Assembly (NCBI GenBank): GCA_945900775.1
Contig: CAMDJP010000028.1
Location: 1 to 38,950 of the forward strand
From: Akkermansia muciniphila
GTDB lineage: Bacteria > Verrucomicrobiota > Verrucomicrobiia > Limisphaerales > SIAT01
Direction: 5' to 3'
DNA: 38,950 bases
Shown here one piece after another: positions 8,429 to 15,751 of this stretch. The notes under the pieces were generated by a model that was given only the letters and a program-made list of their open reading frames with translations, ran no database searches and had not been told where the DNA came from. The translations under genes and the position numbers were made by a program. The stretch's first letter is position 1. Each line of letters starts with the position of its first letter.

Positions 8429-8638
8429 TTATTCGACAGTGACACTTTTCGGGGGGTTACGCGGTTTATCGAAGCCGTTATCGATTCTTCCTTTGAGTTT
8501 GCGGATTTGCAGCCCATCATCTTCGCCGAGCACGGCGACTCCGGCACTGTCGTAGCAGCGGTATTCGAGTCGGCGAAGGACTTGGATAATCAAGGGAGCT
8601 GCGGGGCGTTTGCCGACGCAACCTAAAATTCCACACAT
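8429..8638 (-). pseudogene. glmS: glmS reduced to its two ends by an internal deletion
   Basis: A 69-codon intact frame begins MCGILGCVGKRPAAP and continues RRLEYRCYDSAGVAVLG and GLQIRKLKGRID, the N-terminus of glucosamine-6-phosphate synthase (glutamine amidotransferase domain, Cys2 nucleophile present). It then passes in frame into DKPRNPPKSVTVE, which is the C-terminal tail of the same enzyme family (PRNLAKSVTVE in many members). About 540 residues that should lie between, including the rest of the glutaminase and both SIS domains, are missing. The usual YRGYDSAG carries Cys instead of Gly, consistent with decay. It cannot make glucosamine-6-phosphate. A full copy must exist elsewhere if this is a complete cell wall-making bacterium. 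Confidence 0.85.
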
Positions 8639-8657
8639 GGCTAGGAGGGAGTGTTGG

Positions 8658-8680
8658 CCTGAAGTCTCTTGCCCTTCAGG
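8658..8680. promoter_or_regulatory. Inverted repeat between the glmS remnant and glgC
   Basis: CCTGAAG at 8658-8664 pairs with CTTCAGG at 8674-8680 around a 9-base loop. It lies in the short divergent region upstream of both the glmS remnant and glgC. No T-run follows on the plus strand, so it could be an operator or a leader hairpin rather than a terminator; no regulator can be named. Confidence 0.4.
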
Positions 8681-8693
8681 GTGACGCAAGGTA

Positions 8694-10034
8694 ATGAATG
8701 ACCTGTCGAATAGGCAAGTGGGGAAGTTTATGGCAACCAGCGATAATTCCATTGGCAGTAGCAACGTCCTGTGCGTCGTCATGGGCGGGGGGCAGGGGAG
8801 GCGTCTTTTTCCTCTGACGAAAGAACGCTCGAAGCCGGCCGTGCCGCTCGCCGGCAAGTATCGGTTGGTGGACATCCCGATCTCCAATTGCATCAACTCC
8901 GATCTCAAGCGTGTTTATCTGCTCACGCAGTTCAATTCCGCCTCGCTGCACCGGCATATTTCACAGTCGTACAAGTTCGACCATTTTTCCGGCGGCTTCG
9001 TTGAAATCCTCGCCGCGGAACAGACTCTGCACGATACCTCCTGGTACCAAGGGACGGCTGACGCGGTTCGCAAGAACCTAATCCATTTTCTCAATCACCG
9101 TTTCGACTACATGATTATCCTAAGCGGAGACCAGCTCTACCGGATGGATTTTCGAAAGATTCTCACCCAGCACATAGAGACGGAAGCAGAATTGACTATC
9201 GCCACTATCCCGGTAGATCGAGCCACAGCCCCTGCACTCGGTATCATGCAGATTAACGCCGATCAACGGATTGTGAACTTCGTTGAGAAGCCGAAAGAGT
9301 CGTCTGCGCTTGACCCCCTCTGTCTACCGCGTGAGGCGTACGGTAAACTTGGCATCGAGGGGCACGATGACTTTTTCCTCGCCTCGATGGGTATCTACGT
9401 TTTCAACCGACAGGTGCTCCTTAAGCTACTCGATAACACGCACACCGATTTCGGAAAACACATCATCCCCAGCGCCATCCAGACACATCGCGTCTTCTCC
9501 TATGTCTTCCAAGGCTATTGGGAGGACATCGGGACCATTCGTTCGTTCTTCGATGCGAATCTCGATGTGGCGGCCGAGTTGCCGCGGTTCAATTTCTTCG
9601 ACATGCATGCCCCGATTTATACGAGGCCACGCTTTCTCCCGGCTTCGAAAATTAACGGAGCGGCGATTGACCATGCTGTCATATCCGACGGGTGCATCAT
9701 CAACCACGCGCAGGTGCAGCATTCCATTGTTGGCGTGCGCAGTGTCATTGGCGCCGGTACGCGACTCTTTCGCACCATTCTGCTAGGCAGCGACTATTAC
9801 GAATCGGAGGAATCTATCGCAGCGAATGCGAAGCTCTCCCGCCCGCGCGTGGGCATCGGCATAAACTGCCGTATCGAGAACACGATTATCGACAAGAACG
9901 CCCGCATTGGAGACAACTGTGTCATCACCTCGGCTGGCAAGCCTGAGAACTTCGACCACCCGCTCTATTTTGTCCGCGACGGCATCGTGATCATTCCCAA
10001 AGGTGGCGTCGTTCCCCATGACACTGTGATTTGA
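8694..10034 (+). CDS. glgC: Glucose-1-phosphate adenylyltransferase
   Basis: A 446-residue ADP-glucose pyrophosphorylase, the committed step to glycogen: glucose-1-phosphate plus ATP gives ADP-glucose. The N-terminal nucleotidyltransferase domain shows VVMGGGQGRRLFPLT (residues 28-42), SKPAVPLAGKYRLVDIPISN, QGTADAVRKN, the catalytic-Asp segment SGDQLYRMD and FVEKPKE (glucose-1-phosphate Lys). The C-terminal part has the left-handed beta-helix hexapeptide pattern (VISDGCIINHAQVQHSIVG). Such enzymes are usually allosteric tetramers. The start at 8694 has AAGG just upstream; an in-frame ATG at 8730 (MATSDNS) preceded by GGGGAAG is a real alternative. No glgA or glgB is in the window. Confidence 0.95.
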   Translation: MNDLSNRQVGKFMATSDNSIGSSNVLCVVMGGGQGRRLFPLTKERSKPAVPLAGKYRLVDIPISNCINSDLKRVYLLTQFNSASLHRHISQSYKFDHFSGGFVEILAAEQTLHDTSWYQGTADAVRKNLIHFLNHRFDYMIILSGDQLYRMDFRKILTQHIETEAELTIATIPVDRATAPALGIMQINADQRIVNFVEKPKESSALDPLCLPREAYGKLGIEGHDDFFLASMGIYVFNRQVLLKLLDNTHTDFGKHIIPSAIQTHRVFSYVFQGYWEDIGTIRSFFDANLDVAAELPRFNFFDMHAPIYTRPRFLPASKINGAAIDHAVISDGCIINHAQVQHSIVGVRSVIGAGTRLFRTILLGSDYYESEESIAANAKLSRPRVGIGINCRIENTIIDKNARIGDNCVITSAGKPENFDHPLYFVRDGIVIIPKGGVVPHDTVI

Positions 10035-10137
10035 TTTCACGCAGTTTTTGCAGCGACTTCATACCCTCGCCGGCAGGAGGAGTTCAGGGACTCTTTACGG
10101 CTTTTCGTGTCTGAATATTTTTGATTGAATCGCTGCA

Positions 10138-12072
10138 ATGAGCGACGAAGGAATTTATCGCATCCGAACCAAAGCAGCTGGCCCTGCTGGTAAGCTGCCG
10201 GTGACTGAAGACCTCCTGCTGAATCAGCCCAGCGGTAATCTTTTCGGTCTCACCCAGAACGCTGGGATGGGCTGGAATCCCGCCGAGCTGGGGCGCAAAC
10301 AATTTCTCATTCTTAGCACACAAGGTGGATTGCGCGCGCCCGATGGAGCGCCCATCGCGTTGGGCTATCACACCGGCCACTGGGAAATCGGTCTATTGAT
10401 GGAAGCCGCCGCGCGCGAGCTGCGCAAGTTGAAGACTATTCCCTTTGCCGCGTACTGCTCCGATCCCTGCGACGGCCGTACGCAGGGCACTACCGGCATG
10501 TTCGACAGCCTGCCGTATCGCAACGATGCCGCTCAAATCTTTCGGCGGCTCATCCGTTCGCTGCCAGTGCGATCGGGCGTGATTGGTGTAGCCACGTGCG
10601 ACAAAGGTTTACCGGCAATGATGATGGCGCTGGCTGGCACACCGAACTTGCCGTCCGTGCTCGTGCCCGGTGGTGTGACGTTGCCTCCGGAAAATAGCGA
10701 AGATGCCGGCGCCGTGCAGACACTTGGCGTGCGTTACTCTCACGGATTAATCTCACTCGAAGAAGCGGCCGATCTTGGTTGCCGCGCGTGCGGTACGCCA
10801 GGCGGCGGTTGCCAATTTCTCGGAACCGCCGCGACATCACAAGTCGTCGGCGAAGCCCTGGGCATGTCACTGCCGCACTCGGCGCTCGTACCATCGGGCG
10901 AGCCGGTCTGGACGGATCTCGCCGTGCAATCGGCTCGCGCCGTGGTTGCGCTGGAGCAGCGCGGATTGAAAATGCGCGACATCCTCACCGATGCCGCTAT
11001 CCGCAATGCGATGGTTGTCCACGCGGCGTTTGGCGGTTCGACAAATCTGCTCCTTCACATCCCCGCCATCGCGCACGCCGCAGGACTGCGCCGACCGACC
11101 GTTGAGGATTGGATTGCTGTGAACGCAAAAGTGCCGCGCCTTGTCAGCGTGTTGCCCAATGGCCCTGTGCATCATCCCACCGTGCGTGTCTTCCTCGCGG
11201 GTGGCGTGCCCGAAGTGATGCTCCATCTGCGCCGATTGGGCTTGCTCGATTGCAGTGTGTTGACGGTCTCAGGGCAGACCTTGGATGAAGTGCTCGATGG
11301 CTGGGAACGTTCTGAGCGCCGCACACGGTTCCGAGAAATATTGCGCCGACAAGATGGCGTGGAGCCGGACGAGGTAATCTTCTCGCCCGAACAGGCGCGC
11401 GCGCGCGGTTTGACCAGCACCGTCATATTCCCGTGCGGGAACATTTGTCCCGAGGGCGCAGTCATCAAAAGCACAACAATCGATGCCAGCGTCGTGGATG
11501 CCGACGGCGTTTATCGCAAAGAAGGACCGGCGCGCATTTTCACGAGTGAACGCGCTGCTATCACCGCCATCAAAGATAAACGCGTTGTCGCTGGTGATGT
11601 GATGGTGCTGGCGGGGATTGGGCCGATGGGCACCGGCATGGAAGAGACCTATCAGGTGACCAGCGCGCTCAAGCATCTACCATTCGGCAAACACGTTGCG
11701 CTGATTACTGATGCGCGTTTCAGCGGCGTTTCCACCGGCGCGTGCATTGGTCACGTGGGGCCGGAAGCATTAGCGGGCGGGCCTATCGGGAAATTGCGCG
11801 ACGGCGACAGGATTCGCATCGAGATCAATCGAATCACGAACACAGGAACCGTGAACTTTGTCGGCGAAGGGGAGTTGCGCTGCACACCCGAGGAGGGCGC
11901 GGGCATTCTGGCTGCACGCGCGTCGCGGACGGACCTCGCCCCCAATCCGAATCTACCGAGCGACACGCGACTGTGGGCTGCATTGCAGCAGGTCAGCGGC
12001 GGGACATGGGGCGGTTGCGTGTTCGACGCAGAGCGGATTGTTGAAACACTGCAATCCAGACGCGAGACCTGA
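10138..12072 (+). CDS. IlvD/Edd-family dehydratase, YjhG/YagF (D-xylonate dehydratase) type
   Basis: A 644-residue protein of the dihydroxyacid/6-phosphogluconate dehydratase superfamily. Its length and many stretches ([90 protein letters not shown]) fit the YjhG/YagF subgroup, which dehydrates D-xylonate to 2-keto-3-deoxyxylonate. Candidate Fe-S cluster cysteines are in [15 protein letters not shown] and the GGGCQFLG region. The substrate-binding [20 protein letters not shown] is near the C-terminus. It stands alone, 103 bp after glgC; no xylose dehydrogenase or aldolase gene is adjacent, so assignment to the xylose oxidative pathway rests on family membership. Confidence 0.9.
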   Translation: MSDEGIYRIRTKAAGPAGKLPVTEDLLLNQPSGNLFGLTQNAGMGWNPAELGRKQFLILSTQGGLRAPDGAPIALGYHTGHWEIGLLMEAAARELRKLKTIPFAAYCSDPCDGRTQGTTGMFDSLPYRNDAAQIFRRLIRSLPVRSGVIGVATCDKGLPAMMMALAGTPNLPSVLVPGGVTLPPENSEDAGAVQTLGVRYSHGLISLEEAADLGCRACGTPGGGCQFLGTAATSQVVGEALGMSLPHSALVPSGEPVWTDLAVQSARAVVALEQRGLKMRDILTDAAIRNAMVVHAAFGGSTNLLLHIPAIAHAAGLRRPTVEDWIAVNAKVPRLVSVLPNGPVHHPTVRVFLAGGVPEVMLHLRRLGLLDCSVLTVSGQTLDEVLDGWERSERRTRFREILRRQDGVEPDEVIFSPEQARARGLTSTVIFPCGNICPEGAVIKSTTIDASVVDADGVYRKEGPARIFTSERAAITAIKDKRVVAGDVMVLAGIGPMGTGMEETYQVTSALKHLPFGKHVALITDARFSGVSTGACIGHVGPEALAGGPIGKLRDGDRIRIEINRITNTGTVNFVGEGELRCTPEEGAGILAARASRTDLAPNPNLPSDTRLWAALQQVSGGTWGGCVFDAERIVETLQSRRET

Positions 12073-12109
12073 TTTCAATTGAGAATGGCGACACGCTAGG
12101 CTTCCTCAT

Positions 12110-13339
12110 TTATCTGCCTGCATGGTGCGTAGCTAGTTTGGGTTCTGTTGGACTTGCGATGGAAGAAATAGAGTAAATGAAGAAGATCAAAAAAGCGTTA
12201 TTCGCATCAAAAGTATATTCAAACTGACCGGAAACGATGAAGGCGCAGATAAATGGGAGAATACATTTGGCCATGAGATCTTTCCGCGCCCACAGTTCGC
12301 GTGCCCAGAAATAAAGCCATCCAAGCAAGACGACTAGGCCGACACTCCCCAAGTTGGCTGCCGTTTCCAAAAAGACATTGTGGGCATGCGAAGCGGAACG
12401 GCCTTTCCATGACAAATCGTATTGCTCACGGAGTCGAATAATCTGGGCGCGAAACTGACCGGGACCATATCCTAAGGCCGGTCGTTCTTTCAGGGCAAGG
12501 AGAGCGGCTTGGTAAAGGCTAAGCCGATCATCTCCTTGCATCCCTCGCAATGCCGGGGAGGCGCTCGGCTGATGATTTAGAATCCGCACTCCAGTATTTG
12601 AAGTATAGTTTCCGAAAAGGATTAAGCCCGCAAGAGTCCAGCAGGGCACACCTGAAATCCAAAACCGCCACCGGTTTGCGAAGAAAAATATAAAAGGAAA
12701 AGCACAGAGAAACCCGACGAAAGCGCCCCGAGATCCGCTGGCCCATAATCCGATCAGGCTTGTGGCATAGGCAGTAAAGAAGAGTCCGCGATTAAAGAAA
12801 TCAGGAACCTGTTTTCGGTAGACCAAAAGTCCAGAAAGCACAATCAGTACCATCTGTATGCCGTAGCTGTATCGCATGACGCCAGTCAGTCCTCCGTTTC
12901 GGTCCTCAAACGCACCTGTGGCGAAGGTAAGCAGGTTAAATTCTCCCCACGCCTTGATGACGCCATAAATCGATGCGACCGTAATCGAGATGAGGAAGAG
13001 GTTCATCGCTGCGCGTATTCGAAATGGCGTGGCAAAACCCTTAAAGGCGTTACGCAACAACACAAGTCCTACGACTCCGAAGAGGGGGTACTTAATTTTC
13101 CACAGCAATCGCATAGGTTTCTCCATGGTGGCGGCATTTATTGCAGTGGACAAAATGGCGACGATGATAAAAACAAGGAGGAATTTTGCGCTGTGGGGGA
13201 GTTCGGTCCAGCGAAAGCTTCGCCAAGTTAGTGCGGCTGCTACAATAAGTAGAATGTGGTAGCCAGCACAAACCGCAACGGAAATAAAAATCCCAGCCGC
13301 GAGGGCTAGCACGCCAAGAAAGGTTAACCAAAATGGCAA
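12110..13339 (-). CDS. O-antigen ligase/polymerase-like membrane protein
   Basis: A polytopic protein of about 409 residues with 10 or more hydrophobic segments and the Wzy/WaaL (O-antigen ligase) periplasmic-loop motifs WASGSRGAFVGF, ALGYGPGQF and SASHAHNVFLETAANLG (conserved His and Asn). Such proteins join or polymerise lipid-linked glycans in the inner membrane. The listed start is a TTG (13339). The same frame is open to 13426, immediately after the stop of the gene upstream, and the extra 29 codons (containing LILPPSLSLGPDHS) look protein-like, so the true start may be a non-ATG codon further upstream. The DNA is visibly poorer in G+C than its neighbours (about 45-48 percent by eye against about 60), suggesting transfer. 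Confidence 0.85.
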   Translation of the reverse strand: MPFWLTFLGVLALAAGIFISVAVCAGYHILLIVAAALTWRSFRWTELPHSAKFLLVFIIVAILSTAINAATMEKPMRLLWKIKYPLFGVVGLVLLRNAFKGFATPFRIRAAMNLFLISITVASIYGVIKAWGEFNLLTFATGAFEDRNGGLTGVMRYSYGIQMVLIVLSGLLVYRKQVPDFFNRGLFFTAYATSLIGLWASGSRGAFVGFLCAFPFIFFFANRWRFWISGVPCWTLAGLILFGNYTSNTGVRILNHQPSASPALRGMQGDDRLSLYQAALLALKERPALGYGPGQFRAQIIRLREQYDLSWKGRSASHAHNVFLETAANLGSVGLVVLLGWLYFWARELWARKDLMAKCILPFICAFIVSGQFEYTFDANNAFLIFFIYSISSIASPTEPKLATHHAGR

Positions 13340-13426
13340 CGTTTCAAAAAAAGATGCCTGCGCGGAGTGGTCGGGACCAAGGGATAAGCTTGGTGGAAGA
13401 ATTAAATTATTACTGGCGTTCAGAAT

Positions 13427-13999
13427 TCAATCGGTGTGCAATGTGGCTGCGAAATGTTCCGCGCGGCGTTTGGCTTCAGCGATGAGGTCGGGTTGCATTA
13501 TTTTAGAAATTGTGTCACGGGCAGCGACGTGGTCATCGTCGCCTTGATCGGCGGCTAGGCTGAGCCATTTGTAGGCCTCGACGAGGCTCTTTTCCACGCC
13601 GCTCCCTTCGCGGTGGGCAAGACCGAGTAGATATTGACCGTTGGCGTGACCTTGCGTGGCGGCCTTCTGGTACCAATTCGCGGACTCGACGAAATTCTGC
13701 GGCACGCCCTGACCGTTCTGATGGAGCGAGCCAAGCGCGAATTGCGCATCAGCGTTCCCCTGTGCGGCGGCTTGATAGAACCAGTCTGCGGCTTTCGTGA
13801 AGTCCTGCTTCACCCCCTCGCCGAGGTAATAACGGTAGCCTACGGCAAGCTGGGTATCGGCATCCTCGATTTCCTCGGGCGCATCAGGTGTCTGAGCTTG
13901 AATGACCTCTGATTTCTTGCTGCAACCGAGTAAAGCGATGGCAACAGTCAGTAGGCAAATTGGCCAGAGTCGGCCGCGAAAAATGGACAACGGTTTCAT
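13427..13999 (-). CDS. Sel1-repeat lipoprotein
   Basis: A 190-residue predicted lipoprotein. The signal ends in the lipobox LLGC before SKK. After an acidic linker come three to four Sel1/TPR-like repeats (YRYYLGEGVKQDFTKAADWF, SLHQNGQGVPQNFVESANWY, LAHREGSGVEKSLVEAYKWL), which form alpha-solenoids for protein contacts. The end (DLIAEAKRRAEHFAA) matches the end of the Sel1 block in the next gene upstream, so the two probably arose from each other. Start ATG 13999 is chosen for the signal peptide; the only strong AGGAGG is 16 bases upstream, inside a hairpin. Confidence 0.85.
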   Translation of the reverse strand: MKPLSIFRGRLWPICLLTVAIALLGCSKKSEVIQAQTPDAPEEIEDADTQLAVGYRYYLGEGVKQDFTKAADWFYQAAAQGNADAQFALGSLHQNGQGVPQNFVESANWYQKAATQGHANGQYLLGLAHREGSGVEKSLVEAYKWLSLAADQGDDDHVAARDTISKIMQPDLIAEAKRRAEHFAATLHTD

Positions 14000-14010
14000 G
14001 GTAACGAGCT

Positions 14011-14029
14011 TTGTTCCTCCTTGGAACAA
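14011..14029 (-). promoter_or_regulatory. Hairpin that contains the AGGAGG upstream of the Sel1 lipoprotein
   Basis: On the minus strand TTGTTCC and GGAACAA form a perfect 7-bp stem with a 5-base loop. The AGGAGG sequence (14021-14016) lies half in the loop and half in the 3' stem, 16 bases before the ATG, further than the usual 5-9. It could hide the ribosome site; this is inference. Confidence 0.4.
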
Positions 14030-14101
14030 GGAGCCAAGTAAGCCCAGAAAACCCCTGAAAGTCAAGGGAAGTCTCGCATCTCTGAGAATCGCCGCTTCCT
14101 T

Positions 14102-15673
14102 TTACGGATAAACAAGGACTAATGCTGTGGCTTCCTGTGCTTCCTTCACCATCTCTTCATATTTGCTGTTGGTGGTGGCGGGCACCTTCAGTTTTTCGGC
14201 CAGTTCCGGAATGGCATCCAGAAAGGCGCCGACGAACGCGCTCTTTACCGCATAGTTCACGTTTTGTGGCAGCGAGCCGGTGAGGCGAAAGGTCTTCAGA
14301 TCGTCGAGACGGAAGGTGACGATGCCGACGACGTTTCCGCGCACGTCCACGAGCGCACCGCCGGAATTGCCCGGCTGCACCGCCACGCTGATTTGGAAAT
14401 GGCGCGGGTCGTCCTGCATGCCGAAGAGACCGTTGATTTTGCCGTCGGTGAATTTCGGCTCCATCCCTTGGACGGCGGTGTTCGGGAAGCCGATGGTGAA
14501 GACCGACTCGCCGAGCTTCACACCACGACTCGCGCCGAGAGCGAGCGGGCGAAACAACTCCGTGCCTCGGGCTATCTTGAGCAGCGCGAGATCATTCGCG
14601 CGATCGAACTTGACCAGTTTGGCTGGAAATTTGCCCTGACGGGTGCGCACTTCGATCCGCAGTGCGCCAGAGACGACGTGGAAGTTGGTGACAAGGTAGC
14701 CATCGTCGCTGACAAAGAAAGCGGTCCCTGTGCTAAAATCTGCGAGGTTGTTTGTCGAAACGTTATTTGCGCTCGCAGTGGCGCTGGTGTTCGTCGAGTG
14801 CCGGGCGTTGAAGAGCGCGGAGAGTTTCTGTGCCTCGGCGATTTGCGCCGGCGTCATTTTCTCGGAGACGGTCAGGCGGTGTTCGGCCGCAGCTGGGTTT
14901 CCCTGCGCGGCGGCAAGGTTGATCCATTTATAAGATTCGACGTAGTCCTGCGGTGTGCCTTCGCCGAGAAAAAGCGCGGAGCCCAAGAGAAATTGTGCCG
15001 TGGCATCACCCTGATCGGCAGCCTTGCGATACCATTTTACGGCTTCGGAGGAATCCTTCGTCAAGCCCTGCCCGCTGGCGAGCATCTGGCCGAGGTTGGC
15101 CTGGGCGAGGGCGAAGCCCTGCTCGGCCGCTTTTCGATGCCACGATGAGGCCTGCGCCAGATCCTTTTCCACACCGTTCCCTGATTGCAACGCCGCGCCG
15201 AGGTTTGTCTGTGCGGCGGCGTGCCCCTGCTCGGCAGCCTTGCGGTACCACTTCACCGCCTCACTAGGGTCTTTCATCACACCCTGGCCGTTCGCGTACA
15301 GTGTACCGAAGCTGAACTGCGCGATGGCGTCGTCCTGCTCGGCGGCCTGTCGAAGCCATTTGGCGGCTTCAGCGAAATCCTGCGTGACGCCTTGTCCGGC
15401 GTGGTAACAAAGGCCGAGGATGCCTTGCGCCTTGGCGTAGCCTTGCTCCGAGGCGATTCGGAACCAGCGCACCGCCTCTTCAGGATTCTTTTTGCCACCG
15501 ACACCGTAGAGAAAGCTCAAGCCGGTCTTGAACTGCGTCTCGGCCTCGACGCGATCGCCCTTCGGCGCGGGCGCTTGGCCTGCCGACTGCGCGTCGGCGA
15601 CGAATACAAAGCAGGCGAAGAAAAGCAGGGCGGACAGCCGCGAGAGCAGGCGGCGAACAGGCAGAGACAACAT
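14102..15673 (-). CDS. Secreted Sel1-repeat protein fused to trypsin-like serine protease
   Basis: A 523-residue exported protein. An N-terminal signal peptide (hydrophobic ALLFFACFVFVADAQS) is followed by six or so Sel1 repeats (residues 46-270, for example LYANGQGVMKDPSEAVKWYR), a Ser/Thr/Asn linker, and an S1C/HtrA-like protease domain. The catalytic triad is visible: His332 in LVTNFHVVSG, Asp361 in DRANDLALLK and Ser437 in QPGNSGGALVD. No PDZ domain follows, unlike DegP/DegS; Sel1 repeats may take its place in choosing partners. Start ATG 15673 (MLSLPVRR) is preferred over one at 15715. The gene sits 102 bp upstream of a Sel1 lipoprotein gene on the same strand. Confidence 0.88.
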   Translation of the reverse strand: MLSLPVRRLLSRLSALLFFACFVFVADAQSAGQAPAPKGDRVEAETQFKTGLSFLYGVGGKKNPEEAVRWFRIASEQGYAKAQGILGLCYHAGQGVTQDFAEAAKWLRQAAEQDDAIAQFSFGTLYANGQGVMKDPSEAVKWYRKAAEQGHAAAQTNLGAALQSGNGVEKDLAQASSWHRKAAEQGFALAQANLGQMLASGQGLTKDSSEAVKWYRKAADQGDATAQFLLGSALFLGEGTPQDYVESYKWINLAAAQGNPAAAEHRLTVSEKMTPAQIAEAQKLSALFNARHSTNTSATASANNVSTNNLADFSTGTAFFVSDDGYLVTNFHVVSGALRIEVRTRQGKFPAKLVKFDRANDLALLKIARGTELFRPLALGASRGVKLGESVFTIGFPNTAVQGMEPKFTDGKINGLFGMQDDPRHFQISVAVQPGNSGGALVDVRGNVVGIVTFRLDDLKTFRLTGSLPQNVNYAVKSAFVGAFLDAIPELAEKLKVPATTNSKYEEMVKEAQEATALVLVYP

Positions 15674-15751
15674 CCGAGGGAAGATAGGCGTGGGGATGGG
15701 AAACTCAAGCCGCACTTGTTGACATCGGCGTCCGTGTTTTGCCGGAGCAAA

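Noticed and set aside
14264-15148. A 294-codon plus-strand frame opposite the Sel1-protease gene
   Set aside because: The opposite strand has a full signal peptide, Sel1 repeats and a catalytic triad; the antisense product is low-complexity and unlike any family.
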